A stretch of DNA of 64,000 nucleotides from Fusibacter ferrireducens (GTDB taxonomy: Bacteria; Bacillota; Clostridia; Peptostreptococcales; Acidaminobacteraceae). Below, piece by piece: positions 1 through 8,838 of this stretch. Position numbers and translations under genes: made by a program. Within the stretch, counting starts at the first letter, position 1; each line of letters starts with the position of its first letter. The stretch covers positions 62,001 to 126,000 of the forward strand of contig NZ_JADKNH010000013.1 of assembly GCF_015352425.1 (NCBI RefSeq), written 5' to 3'. Under the pieces are notes generated by a model. The model saw nothing but the letters and a program-made list of their open reading frames with translations, did no database searches and had not been told where the DNA came from.

Positions 1-15
1 AATTTGTTAGTAGTA

Positions 16-288
16 TTAATATATAATTAAATTTGTGTTTTCTTTGTTGGTAAAGTAGTCAGTATTTGAATGGTGAAGAAAATAATTCAAGGTAAATTCT
101 TCAAAATAATGTCTTAACTGACTTTTCATTTCCACCGAGCCAACTGACGTTCAAACAGTTGGATATCCTTCCATCATATTCACATTGAACTTAGTTGAAG
201 ATAATAAATAAGATTTATGCAATATATCATATACTTCCAATTTATTCATCCGCGGTATTCTTATTAAACTTTTTAAATTAACAAACAT
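16..288 (-). pseudogene. broken ORF of unknown function
   Basis: A 91-codon reading frame on the minus strand (ATG at 288, TAA at 16-18) is open except for one TGA near its middle. The two halves read as plausible protein, with aromatic-rich sequence after the stop. I recognise no family. It sits beside two clearly decayed genes, so a dead gene is a reasonable reading, but chance cannot be excluded. Confidence 0.22.
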
Positions 289-339
289 TTTAAACTAGTA
301 GGGCACCCTTTACAGTTGAATTGAAACCCTATTGAATTT

Positions 340-960
340 GATAGAATTAATCCTACCCTTTTTCAAGTTTCCTCTGTATATTTTTACACGCTTTATGAAA
401 TCTCTCTATACTTTTGCTAATTAGTCTTTGGTGACTAGATTGTAACTCAGCAATTCCAAATATACAGTAACTATTTTATTCAGCATCTCACCCTAATCAT
501 CATTTAAATATGGAACCTACCTATTACCAATACTCAAATAAACAATTTCTGTGGCTGTATAACCATAAGCTACATACGTGCCTTTTATTTTATACTATTT
601 TGAAAAAAATGAACTCAGAAGCTCTTGAATATAGTTGTTCCTTCTGATTTCTTAAAAAAGTCATCATTCATAGCAAATCCGCTTTTGAGATGTTTTTCAA
701 ACTCCTAATTACTTAAATATAAAACTGAGTACATTAAGCGACTTTACCCGATAATTAACCTCGATGATATCATCGAGGTTATAACAATCGTAATGATAGG
801 TTTCACCATCAGCTGCAGAAGTTTCAAAATTTGCAACCCTTGAATGACGATTAAATTCACCTTTAATAAAGATAATATTTTTATATCAAGAGATTGTAGA
901 CTTATCACGCTGAATCAATTCTACCATTTGATCTATTGAAAGCTCTATGGTATTTTTTCA
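340..960 (-). pseudogene. decayed RhuM/Fic-associated family gene
   Basis: Translated on the minus strand, with frame changes, this stretch gives a chain of pieces in the order expected for RhuM-family (virulence RhuM, Fic/DOC-associated) proteins. The pieces are LSIDQMVELIQRDKSTIS near 905-945, FNRHSRVANFETSAADGETY near 800-865, YNLDDIIEVNYRVKS near 740-785, KHLKSGFAMNDDFFKK near 650-700, VAYGYTATEIV near 540-575 and IAELQSSHQRL near 425-460. At least one TGA (about 886-888) and several frameshifts break it, and no start with a ribosome binding site is visible. Family knowledge: RhuM proteins are accessory genes often found near defence and mobile loci. The call rests on recalled family consensus, not on an alignment. 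Confidence 0.62.
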
Positions 961-1195
961 ATTCTAGTTAAACTATTTTACGTCTGATACAGGATTGTTC
1001 TTGAGTTCACCACTTAGTCCCATTCTTTAACTTCAATCTATAAACCAAGTAAGTTATTTCAAAAATACCACCTCATCAAAATTTTCGAATATTTGTTCTT
1101 ATATCTACGACGTTACATATGAATTTAGTTTCACGCCATTTTTACCCAACATCTCGTGTTCAAATATACACTTTACTTTAAAATCCACCTTTTCT

Positions 1196-1762
1196 CTACA
1201 ATTTCTCAATCAAATCAACCATCTTTAATCCTTTAATGCCCTTATATTCATTTAAAACTTCTTCCTGTTTAGACATATGAACCAAAACCGGTAAATCAAA
1301 ACCTTTTATATCAAGTTTTTCATTTTTAACAATTAATTGAATCTTTGATTTAACAGGAATTTTATCTATTTCATCCAATGCGATCCCCATTATCTCACCC
1401 ATTTCATCATCATCCAATAACACAAAAATTACATCATGTTCTTGATTTAATTCAGCAATAATCGATTTAATCTTTTCTTTAGTTTCATAAATAGTTCGGT
1501 AATGAACTTTTAAATAAGTTACTGTTTTTTTTGTCTTTTCCATCATACCTATAGGTGTCAACATATAAAATACTTGTTTTTGAGAAACCTGAGTCATTTT
1601 AATAAGACCATCTCTAATCATTTTATTGATTAGTGTATTCACTGTGCTTACAGAAATACCAAGCTTTTTAGAAAGGGCGCGTTGAGTAACATTTTCGTTA
1701 TCTATTATTTCTGACATGATGGTATATTCCTTATCTACAAAAATGCTTTTAATATCTGTCAC
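1196..1762 (-). CDS. winged-helix (MarR-like) transcriptional regulator
   Basis: This 188-residue protein has an N-terminal winged helix-turn-helix at about residues 8-75: a helix-turn-helix with NVTQRALSKKLGISVSTVNT, followed by a wing ending in a conserved LTPIG, as in MarR-like and polysaccharide-cluster regulators. Residues 80-188 are not recognised and may carry the sensing or dimer function. The start is GTG at 1762, preceded by GGGGAGATAGAA. A perfect 7-bp inverted repeat with a 5-bp spacer (TTGATTA/TAATCAA) lies just upstream of the ribosome binding site and is a good autoregulatory site. The next genes on this strand upstream are polysaccharide genes across about 1.1 kb of decayed sequence, so control of that cluster is possible but unproven. 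Confidence 0.75.
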   Translation of the reverse strand: MTDIKSIFVDKEYTIMSEIIDNENVTQRALSKKLGISVSTVNTLINKMIRDGLIKMTQVSQKQVFYMLTPIGMMEKTKKTVTYLKVHYRTIYETKEKIKSIIAELNQEHDVIFVLLDDDEMGEIMGIALDEIDKIPVKSKIQLIVKNEKLDIKGFDLPVLVHMSKQEEVLNEYKGIKGLKMVDLIEKL

Positions 1763-1775
1763 TTCTATCTCCCCT

Positions 1776-1794
1776 TTTGATTAACCAATAATCA
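1776..1794. promoter_or_regulatory. inverted-repeat operator of the winged-helix regulator
   Basis: TTGATTA, five bases, TAATCAA: a perfect palindrome with 7-bp arms placed between the probable promoter and the ribosome binding site of the regulator at 1196-1762. This is the usual form and place of a MarR-type autoregulatory site. A second short inverted repeat, GTTCG-AAAAA-CGAAC, lies at 1818-1832 beside a TATTAT box (1810-1815, minus strand). Confidence 0.5.
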
Positions 1795-1832
1795 AAATTT
1801 TAACGATTTATAATACAGTTCGAAAAACGAAC

Positions 1833-2085
1833 ACCATAGACATTTTAACAAGTTTACATGTTTTTGTCAAGATGAAATATGTGCTCGTTCGCTGCTATCA
1901 TACAAAATCTACCGCAATCAATACTTTTATTCAAAGTCTTAAAAAATAACATTGCACTATTTGATTATGTGACAGGATTTATGTTTTAATAGAGAGTTCA
2001 ATTTTTTACAGTTTTGAGGACACAACTAACAAACCGTTTATATTACAATAGCTACCTTACCCTACAAATGGTATGATTCAGATCC
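1833..2085. other. AT-rich intergenic stretch, nothing recognised
   Basis: No open frame, repeat or RNA signal was recognised between the upstream edge of the regulator promoter and the end of the transposase remnant. It is probably decayed sequence. Confidence 0.4.
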
Positions 2086-2089
2086 GACG

Positions 2090-2830
2090 TTCATTAGAAA
2101 AAAATCATCTATTGATAATATATAGCGTTTCAACTCTAAACTAATCTTATTTAAAATATTCAGTACAGATCGATTCATTACACCATTATCTATTCTTACT
2201 CAACTATGACCTTTTCTGAAAACCACATCTAGTATCCAATGACAATTTTCTAGACTTTCTTTTATTGACACTGCACACCTTATCATAACAATACTTGATA
2301 TTTTTTTCAATTCTCTTTTCCCAAGCACTATTCTATGTCACTTGTATGAAAATACTCTCTTTGTCAATCTTCCATAACATTTTTATATAGCTGTTTCTCT
2401 ACTGCTTAGGCATCTCTAAAATTTGATTTAATCACATACTAAAATAATATTTTACTTTTCCATTGAAATTTCCTTGATTTCCTTTTGATGAAAGCATATA
2501 ACTGACTTTTCTTTATAACTTTCAAATCCAACAGGTCTAGGATTGCTGTAAACTCATCACTCTTTTCTTCTTATTGTGTAGCTAGCTTACTCATACAGTT
2601 CAAAAAGGATATATCAAAAGATTTACTATCCAAACTTTCAAATATATGTTCATACGTACAATGAGAAGGTACACCATTTTCAAATAGAATTTTAAATATT
2701 CTTCTTGCTTATACTATTTTTTAGTTTCAGTTAAAATGAGTAAACATTTTCCGCGTGATTACAATGTCTATCTTGAGCATACAAGCAATACCATCTTTAA
2801 CAATCTAATTCTAATTTTAAAATCTCTTTT
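2090..2830 (-). pseudogene. decayed ISAs1-family transposase
   Basis: Pieces of an ISAs1-type (DDE) transposase appear in the correct order on the minus strand, in more than one frame. FENGVPSHCTYEHIFESLD lies at about 2620-2685. EFTAILDLLDLK lies at about 2521-2560. LSSKGNQGNFNGKVKYYF lies at about 2445-2490, and ENCHWILDVVFRKGHS at about 2203-2255. These match family blocks (NGIPSHDTF, EITAIPELLDLL, LALKGNQGNL, SLHWVLDVTFRED). The segment between the second and third blocks, which should carry a catalytic aspartate, is mostly missing. Several stops and frameshifts are present and I could not define terminal repeats. Confidence 0.72.
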
Positions 2831-2901
2831 TATCCTTTTTACGCTTGAAAAACAATTTTCTTTTTTAGACCTTATATATAAAGTCTGAAAATTTGATACG
2901 C

Positions 2902-5142
2902 TCATTTATGTTTTAAAGATTGTAGGTTAATATCATTAAATCCAAGTTCTACATATATCTCATCAGAAAATTTGTTTTTCAAATAAATTCCTTTACTCTC
3001 TTTAACACAATAGATTTTAAACCGCAATTCATATTGCACATCTTTTGGAATATCATAGGTAAAATATACCACTTGATGTTCATGAATCGTGTCAAAAACA
3101 CTTGATGTTTCACTCTTAAAATATCTCACCCCAGAAGACATCTCAGCACGTGTCAAAACACTGAGATCATCTGGAACACCACAACATAAAAAAATAGTTT
3201 TATAAGGCAACTCTTTAAGCGTCGTGATTTTATATTTAACGCGATCATACGTTTCATAAGATTCAAGGTTTATAAAACTTAAATTGAAGAAATCATCTAT
3301 ATTAGTATCCCTCAACTCATCTATCGATGTGTATGCTTTCATTTTTTTGTTCATCACAAGGAATTTGAAAGGTGTATTGAGGAGTTCCTTTTTCAGCAAC
3401 AAATTATTTTGATCTAAAGCAACTACTTCATGGTTTATCTTCAACGAAACAGGTTTCACTCTAAATTTATTCAATTGAGGATTGATCTTTTTAATTATAA
3501 GTACCACATCTGAATAATTCGTTGTTTTCTTAAAGATAATTTTTTCATTTCCATTCACAGGCGTATATAAAATTCTGTCTAAAATGACAATTTCACCCGT
3601 TATCAACCGTTCTTGTAACTGCATCTCCACTCCGTGCTGATCGAAGCCATTTTGAGCAATGATAATTTGATAATTAAGTTCAAACTCTGTATTCTTGTCA
3701 AAATCTTTTAGTGGTAACTCATAGATAAAAGAATCTTCTATCCACTCTGTATTTAAATTTATATATAAAGAATTTCTTGATAAATAAGTCGCCACTATTA
3801 GAGTCATTGCTATTAAAACAATCTTTTTATTGCTATTTCTTTTTATTTCAAGCCTGTTTTTAACAAACAGTTCTTGCTGATCATAACATCCATACAATAC
3901 AACATACAAAATCAATCCCATCAAAAACCATAAAACACGCTGATTTTCAACATTTAGAATAGAGCCTTGTACACCCACTATAATTAAAATTGAACAAAAG
4001 ATAGAACCCCATAAGTGCAGTGAACTTTTATTTTGATTTTTCTTAAAGGTTCGAACACTATACACTAGAATGACACCGATAGGAATAAAAAATAGAATTA
4101 AACCTAAAATTCCAGTTTCAGCAAAGAGCCCCACATAAGTGTTATGAGGAATATTATCGATATACTTGAAATTAAGCTTTTCAAAATAAGGCAATGAGTT
4201 CAATCTATAGTTGCCTCTCCCCACACCCAATAGAGGATGATCAAGCGCCATCTGCCACGCTGTTTTACAGAGCGCTTCACGAGTGCCCAATCCACTCTCA
4301 AAATTTACAAAACTATAGTAGAGCTTTGAAATAAAGGTATTCTGAGAAATGAAATGATCTAAAGTAAATGCTACTAAAATCATACCCCAGATCGCTAACA
4401 AAAGTTCTTTCCCATAACCATATAATTTTCTAAAATGAAGAACACCAAAACAAATATAAGCCAAAACAATGGCAATTAATCCTCCACGAGAATCCGTAAG
4501 TAGTATTAAAAAAGAAGAGATTATGCCCATAAATAAATATAAATTTCTTAGAAGCTTCTTTTTTTCATTCGTTGAAAAACCAAAAAATAAAAAAGTATTA
4601 AGCCCCAAAAAAGTAGCGGCGTGATTTGGATCTGTATAAGTACCCATAAAAAAGGATCGATATCGCACATCTACCAAAGGGGCTAATGTCGGCATTTGTG
4701 CCATCAAAGCAAATGCAATCCCAATTGCAACGAATAAAACTGAATTTACAAACCAAACCTTCCTAAAAATGCTTTTTTCTATTATTTTTAAAGTATTAAA
4801 TCCCACATAAAAATAAGCAACACTAATGATCGTTTTTGTCACTTCACCCAAAAGGTTCTTCATAGAGCCTGCCACAATTTCAGGCATTAAAATTGCGTGG
4901 ATTCCAGTGACCATCAACCATAAAATCAAAAGCACTGCCCATTGCCATATAAAGAAGATATTCTTAAACTTTTCAGTCTTCACTCTAAGGATCAATAGCA
5001 CGCCCAATAAAGGCAATATAAAATCTGATAGCGCAATATTAAAAGGCGTTGATCCAATATGAATGACCTTCGTCATATTCAGCGTCAAAATAAATATGAT
5101 AACTATAATCTTGCCTATATGATCTACCTTTTTAACTTTCAT
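2902..5142 (-). CDS. O-antigen ligase/polymerase-like membrane protein (Wzy/WaaL superfamily)
   Basis: The product has 746 residues. Residues 1 to about 440 contain about a dozen hydrophobic segments. A long extracytoplasmic loop holds HPLLGVGRGNYR and, shortly after, NIPHNTYVGLFAETGILGL, the hallmark loop of O-antigen ligase/polymerase proteins. Family knowledge says such proteins polymerise lipid-linked repeat units or move them to an acceptor. Residues from about 460 to 746 follow a final membrane segment and form a soluble, beta-rich domain I do not recognise. Most family members end at 400-450 residues, so this extension is unusual. The start is ATG at 5142. The gene follows the chain-length gene across a terminator-like hairpin and fits with it as one export/polymerisation module. 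Confidence 0.82.
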   Translation of the reverse strand: MKVKKVDHIGKIIVIIFILTLNMTKVIHIGSTPFNIALSDFILPLLGVLLILRVKTEKFKNIFFIWQWAVLLILWLMVTGIHAILMPEIVAGSMKNLLGEVTKTIISVAYFYVGFNTLKIIEKSIFRKVWFVNSVLFVAIGIAFALMAQMPTLAPLVDVRYRSFFMGTYTDPNHAATFLGLNTFLFFGFSTNEKKKLLRNLYLFMGIISSFLILLTDSRGGLIAIVLAYICFGVLHFRKLYGYGKELLLAIWGMILVAFTLDHFISQNTFISKLYYSFVNFESGLGTREALCKTAWQMALDHPLLGVGRGNYRLNSLPYFEKLNFKYIDNIPHNTYVGLFAETGILGLILFFIPIGVILVYSVRTFKKNQNKSSLHLWGSIFCSILIIVGVQGSILNVENQRVLWFLMGLILYVVLYGCYDQQELFVKNRLEIKRNSNKKIVLIAMTLIVATYLSRNSLYINLNTEWIEDSFIYELPLKDFDKNTEFELNYQIIIAQNGFDQHGVEMQLQERLITGEIVILDRILYTPVNGNEKIIFKKTTNYSDVVLIIKKINPQLNKFRVKPVSLKINHEVVALDQNNLLLKKELLNTPFKFLVMNKKMKAYTSIDELRDTNIDDFFNLSFINLESYETYDRVKYKITTLKELPYKTIFLCCGVPDDLSVLTRAEMSSGVRYFKSETSSVFDTIHEHQVVYFTYDIPKDVQYELRFKIYCVKESKGIYLKNKFSDEIYVELGFNDINLQSLKHK

Positions 5143-5170
5143 AAGTTATACCTTCCATCATCAATAAACC

Positions 5171-5203
5171 AAAAATGAGCCTAACGGATCACCCGTTAAG
5201 CTC
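5171..5203 (-). terminator. intrinsic terminator or attenuator between chain-length and ligase genes
   Basis: On the minus strand GAGCTTAACGG pairs with CCGTTAGGCTC (one mismatch) around a short loop, followed by ATTTTTGG. It lies between the end of the Wzz-like gene and the start of the ligase gene, so it may end the upstream unit or reduce read-through. Confidence 0.55.
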
Positions 5204-5210
5204 TAAATAA

Positions 5211-6263
5211 TTAATTTTTTGCCCAATAAGACTTAAATAATCCTAGAAAGACACCCAATATCACACCTAAGACAACGCCTATAGCTAAATTCAACGCCTT
5301 TTTAGGCGAAATTGCCCTCTCCGGTTCATAAGCCCTAGAAATAATAGAGATATTTTGTGATAACACATCCATACGTCCGTTTAATATCTTTTCTGGTGTA
5401 TTTTCTGAAATCGCTTGATTAATAAGGCTTCTTTCTGTCAAAAGTTCTTCATAAAAGTTTTTCTTTTGTGATAAAGCTTCTTTTGTGTTAATTAAATCTG
5501 ATTCTTTCTCTAGATATTGGCTTTCAAGCGAAAAATAGTTTCCATTGACATATTCTTCAGTCATTACATGCTCAGAGAGTGATGCCAAGTCCAAATTGAG
5601 TTGATCCGCATAAGCTGCTGCTGATTTTGGATCCGCAAAAAGCGCTTTTTGAAGGGTATAGATAGGTTTAACAGTATCCATTAAAACCTTTGTTTCTTTT
5701 AAAATGGATTCTTGTTGTTTGATAGCCTGTTCTAAATTATCGATACTCACTTCATAAGAAGTAATAAAATTTTCAAGTGCATTTTTTTTATAAGTGATTC
5801 TTATACTGTTCAAATATTGATTGATCAAATCATCATTTATACTTTTAGCCAGTTTGGGTTCATCAGTACTTATGATGACACTAAAAAGATTTGTTTCATC
5901 TTTAGGATCAAAATTTACAGAAATCATTTTTTTAAAACCAGCTCTCGTAATGTCCATTTGGTTTAGTCTGATCACCTTATCTACTACATCATTACTATAA
6001 ATATACTGAATATAGTCATTGATATTCTCAGAGGGAAATGTATAGGTGCCGAATCTTGTCAAAACATCTTTTGGTGTCTCAATCATTAATTCACTGGTTG
6101 CTTCATAGACAGGTGTTGCAACGAAGAACGTATACACTGCTGAAATTAAAACAACCACCACCGTTATAAAACTTATGAGCTTACGTTCATCCCAAATCGA
6201 CTGTATAAGTTCTTTTAAACTGATCTCATCATTTTCATAAGATGTATTATTAGACTCTTGCAT
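5211..6263 (-). CDS. Wzz/chain-length determinant polysaccharide co-polymerase
   Basis: The architecture is that of Wzz family proteins. After a short cytoplasmic N-terminus there is a membrane segment at about 30-50 (ISFITVVVVLISAVYTFFV), then the Wzz motif region (VYEATSELMIETP). A long extracytoplasmic, partly coiled-coil section follows, and then a second membrane segment near the C-terminus (LNLAIGVVLGVILGVFLGLF) preceded by the conserved ISPKKAL. No kinase domain is fused and the C-terminus lacks a tyrosine cluster. The start is taken at ATG 6263, which has GGAGGTCATATAAAA before it; an in-frame upstream ATG at 6320 has no such site. Role by family: sets polymer length together with the polymerase next door. 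Confidence 0.86.
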   Translation of the reverse strand: MQESNNTSYENDEISLKELIQSIWDERKLISFITVVVVLISAVYTFFVATPVYEATSELMIETPKDVLTRFGTYTFPSENINDYIQYIYSNDVVDKVIRLNQMDITRAGFKKMISVNFDPKDETNLFSVIISTDEPKLAKSINDDLINQYLNSIRITYKKNALENFITSYEVSIDNLEQAIKQQESILKETKVLMDTVKPIYTLQKALFADPKSAAAYADQLNLDLASLSEHVMTEEYVNGNYFSLESQYLEKESDLINTKEALSQKKNFYEELLTERSLINQAISENTPEKILNGRMDVLSQNISIISRAYEPERAISPKKALNLAIGVVLGVILGVFLGLFKSYWAKN

Positions 6264-6390
6264 TTTTATATGACCTCCATTGATTTCATCCAATCTATAT
6301 TTTATCACAAACGCTTTCACATAAATATATTATCATATTTTTGACACCAAATTTTAATATTTTACTTTTCGTATAACTTTTCATATTTCA

Positions 6391-7794
6391 TCAATAAGCA
6401 TTCTTGTTTATAAAGCCTTTAAAAAAAGTCAACAGCACCACCTTAACATCTAAACTCATCGTCCAATTCTCTATATAATAGAGATCAAACTCAATGCGTT
6501 TCTCTATGGAAGTATCGCCACGCCAACCATTGACCTGCGCCCAACCGGTGATGCCCGGTCTCACTTGATGTTTGATCATATATTTTGGAATCTTTTCTTT
6601 AAATTGATCCACAAAGTAAGGTCTCTCAGGCCGAGGTCCCACCACACTCATGTCCCCTTTGAGCACATTAAAAAACTGTGGCAATTCGTCGATACTCGTC
6701 TTTCTCATGAAATTACCCCACTTGGTTTTACGAGGATCATTTTCCGTGGTCCATTTGACTTTTTCCTGAGATGGCGTTTCCACATGCATGGATCTAAATT
6801 TATACATTTCAAAGTTTTTTCGATTTAAACCTACACGTTCTTGCTTAAAGATAATAGGGCCTGGTGATGTCAATTTGATGATCAGTGCGCTTAGAAGCAT
6901 TATAGGTGAAAACAGTACAATGGCAATGCTTGAAATTAAAATGTCCACAAGTCTTTTCGCGATGGCTTTAAAGAGATTATCCAGCGGTACATGCCTTGTG
7001 TCTATAATAGGCATCCCCTCTAAATCATCCATATAAGGCCTTGCTGGGATGTATTGATAATAGTAGGGAATTATATTCGTCTTGGCCCCATGCTTCTCAC
7101 ACAGAAAAATGATCGTTCCTAAACGATCATAGGCGTCACCTGCAAGTGCAATCGTAACTACATCTATAGGTTCACTTTCTAATAAAGTCTCCAGTTCATC
7201 AATTTTTCCTTTAATTTCACACTCTTTTGGTAATTCTCTTCTCTTAATGGTCACATCATCTAAGATTCCTATGATCTTATAACCAAAAGCAGGATTCTTT
7301 TCGACATTCTTTATAAATTGTTTCCCAATATCATTAAAGCCTATCAAAAGGCACTTTTTAAGGTTATAGCCCCTTTTTCTGTAATTTTGAACGAGTGATA
7401 TAATCATCGCTCTTGAAAAAAAGGTGAAAATGATATTTAAAAAATAAAACGTCATTAATACAAGCCTAGAAAAATCCACTATTTTGAATACAAATAAAAT
7501 AAGAACCAAGGTTACAATCCCATAGGTATTTACTTTGATAACACCCTTCAGCTCATCAAAAATTCTATAAGATCTCACTTGATACAGCCCTAAAAAATTA
7601 TATAAAATCAAATAGATAGGTACTGAAGCAAGTAATGGCACAAAAGCTTCGGCCAATGTAATCGCTAAAATACCTTCTGAAAAAAAAGTCGTGTAAAATC
7701 TTATGTAATGTGCCAGTGAGAAGGTGATGCACATCACGACTATATCAATCACTATTTGTAATTGATTTAATGTTTTTTGGTTTTCTTTAAACAT
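6391..7794 (-). CDS. undecaprenyl-phosphate sugar phosphotransferase (WcaJ/WbaP-like initiating enzyme)
   Basis: The 467-residue product has four N-terminal membrane helices (about 12-130), a nucleotide-binding-like central domain (about 145-250), a further hydrophobic segment near 280-305, and the bacterial sugar transferase domain at the C-terminus. Visible signatures are KFRSMH, TSIDELPQFFNVLKGDMS, VVGPRPERP (about 386) and RPGITGWAQVNG (about 412). By family it transfers a hexose-1-phosphate from a nucleotide sugar to undecaprenyl phosphate, the first step of a surface polysaccharide. The start ATG at 7794 follows GAGGACAGCA. It lies upstream of the Wzz and ligase genes on the same strand, a logical order of initiation, length control and polymerisation. 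Confidence 0.9.
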   Translation of the reverse strand: MFKENQKTLNQLQIVIDIVVMCITFSLAHYIRFYTTFFSEGILAITLAEAFVPLLASVPIYLILYNFLGLYQVRSYRIFDELKGVIKVNTYGIVTLVLILFVFKIVDFSRLVLMTFYFLNIIFTFFSRAMIISLVQNYRKRGYNLKKCLLIGFNDIGKQFIKNVEKNPAFGYKIIGILDDVTIKRRELPKECEIKGKIDELETLLESEPIDVVTIALAGDAYDRLGTIIFLCEKHGAKTNIIPYYYQYIPARPYMDDLEGMPIIDTRHVPLDNLFKAIAKRLVDILISSIAIVLFSPIMLLSALIIKLTSPGPIIFKQERVGLNRKNFEMYKFRSMHVETPSQEKVKWTTENDPRKTKWGNFMRKTSIDELPQFFNVLKGDMSVVGPRPERPYFVDQFKEKIPKYMIKHQVRPGITGWAQVNGWRGDTSIEKRIEFDLYYIENWTMSLDVKVVLLTFFKGFINKNAY

Positions 7795-7883
7795 TGCTGT
7801 CCTCTTTTGTTTCTATTTGCCAATTTAATTTGAGCCTTCCTCTTATTATACATTTAAATTATGAGGACATAAAGAAAAAAGGA

Positions 7884-8111
7884 TTACATATTGAAAATCT
7901 CTACTAGAATATTCGTGATTTCACTGAATTGAATGCCTTCCGCATATGGAAATTTTCGTGAATACGATTCCCATATAGTATTAAGTTCTTCACTTTCCTT
8001 AATATCCTTTAAATACTTATCTACATTCTCTAAATATACTAATGTCTTTCTCTCTTCAGCCTTTTTTTGAATTGCAATTTTTAGACTCTCAAAATCAATA
8101 TCTTTTTTCAC
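7884..8111 (-). pseudogene. C-terminal remnant of AbiEii-type nucleotidyltransferase toxin
   Basis: Only 75 residues remain. They end in W-E-S-Y, then F-PYAEGIQFSEITNIL, which resembles the C-terminal tail of AbiEii/AbiGii toxins (family length about 280). The N-terminal catalytic nucleotidyltransferase domain is absent. The frame still begins with GTG overlapping the antitoxin stop by four bases (GTGA), so translational coupling has survived while the toxic domain has gone. It is probably an internal deletion that kept both ends of the toxin gene. It cannot be an active nucleotidyltransferase as it stands. Confidence 0.6.
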
Positions 8112-8704
8112 ACTAACATCTCCATGTAATTTCGAACCAACTCTTTGATATTAAAAATCTCAGCATACTTAAGCAATTGCGTATAATCTGCTCCTGGGGT
8201 TCTCATATATCGTTTGACCGCTTCTGTTACTAAACCTAAATCAAGTTTATCTTTCCTTTTAAGGCAATCACATATGGTTCTTTCTATATCATATACATGA
8301 ACAGAATGACCATAAGGTGTCTCTGTAGTAATCTTGCCAATTTCGTGGAGTTTGTCAACAACATAAAAAAACTTATATTTTTCTTTGTCTTTTAGAAGTC
8401 TCGTATTATATCCTGATGGAATAGTAAGCATCATTTGGAAAGGCGTCCTATCCGTTAAATCATGAAAATATAAAGCTGTCTCATGTGAAAAAATGCCTTT
8501 CTTACATCTATATTGAGTTAAAAAATACTCATCTTGCATCTGATTAGGATCCATATACAAACCCTGTTCAATTTTTTCAATTTCGCCAGCTTGATACATG
8601 CGTTGTAGGGTTTTATAGGCCACACCCGCTTTCTTAGCTTCACCTGATGTCAGAATCCCTTGATTAGCTTTCAGTAGTTTAATGACTAGATTCTTTTGAG
8701 CCAT
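8108..8704 (-). CDS. abiEi: AbiEi-family type IV antitoxin / transcriptional regulator
   Basis: The 198-residue product has an N-terminal winged helix (about 1-55: ILTSGEAKKAGVAYKTLQRMYQAGEIEKIEQGLY) and the AbiEi C-terminal domain (FSHETALYFHDLTDRTPFQMMLTIP, then VYDIERTICDCL). Start ATG 8704 has GAGGGGGACTTT before it; the longer frame to 8749 lacks a site. Family knowledge: AbiEi represses its own promoter through the winged helix and neutralises the AbiEii nucleotidyltransferase. Here the toxin is reduced to a C-terminal stub, so the gene is a solitary antitoxin that may persist as a regulator or protect against other AbiEii copies. A 28-bp palindrome just upstream suits autoregulation. 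Confidence 0.85.
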   Translation of the reverse strand: MAQKNLVIKLLKANQGILTSGEAKKAGVAYKTLQRMYQAGEIEKIEQGLYMDPNQMQDEYFLTQYRCKKGIFSHETALYFHDLTDRTPFQMMLTIPSGYNTRLLKDKEKYKFFYVVDKLHEIGKITTETPYGHSVHVYDIERTICDCLKRKDKLDLGLVTEAVKRYMRTPGADYTQLLKYAEIFNIKELVRNYMEMLV

Positions 8705-8729
8705 AAAGTCCCCCTCTTCCGACATATTT

Positions 8730-8757
8730 GTTCGTAAATATGATATCATATACGAAC
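8730..8757. promoter_or_regulatory. palindromic operator upstream of the AbiEi antitoxin
   Basis: The outer arms GTTCGTA and TACGAAC surround a perfect ATATGATATCATAT centre. The site starts 26 bases upstream of the antitoxin ATG. AbiEi proteins are known to bind inverted repeats at their own promoter, so this is the likely autoregulatory site. Confidence 0.6.
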
Positions 8758-8838
8758 GGCAATGACAAAATATTTTTCTGAGTATCAGGTGTATTTTCTT
8801 TTATTCAACCCTTTATTTGACAATCTCTTATCCGACAC

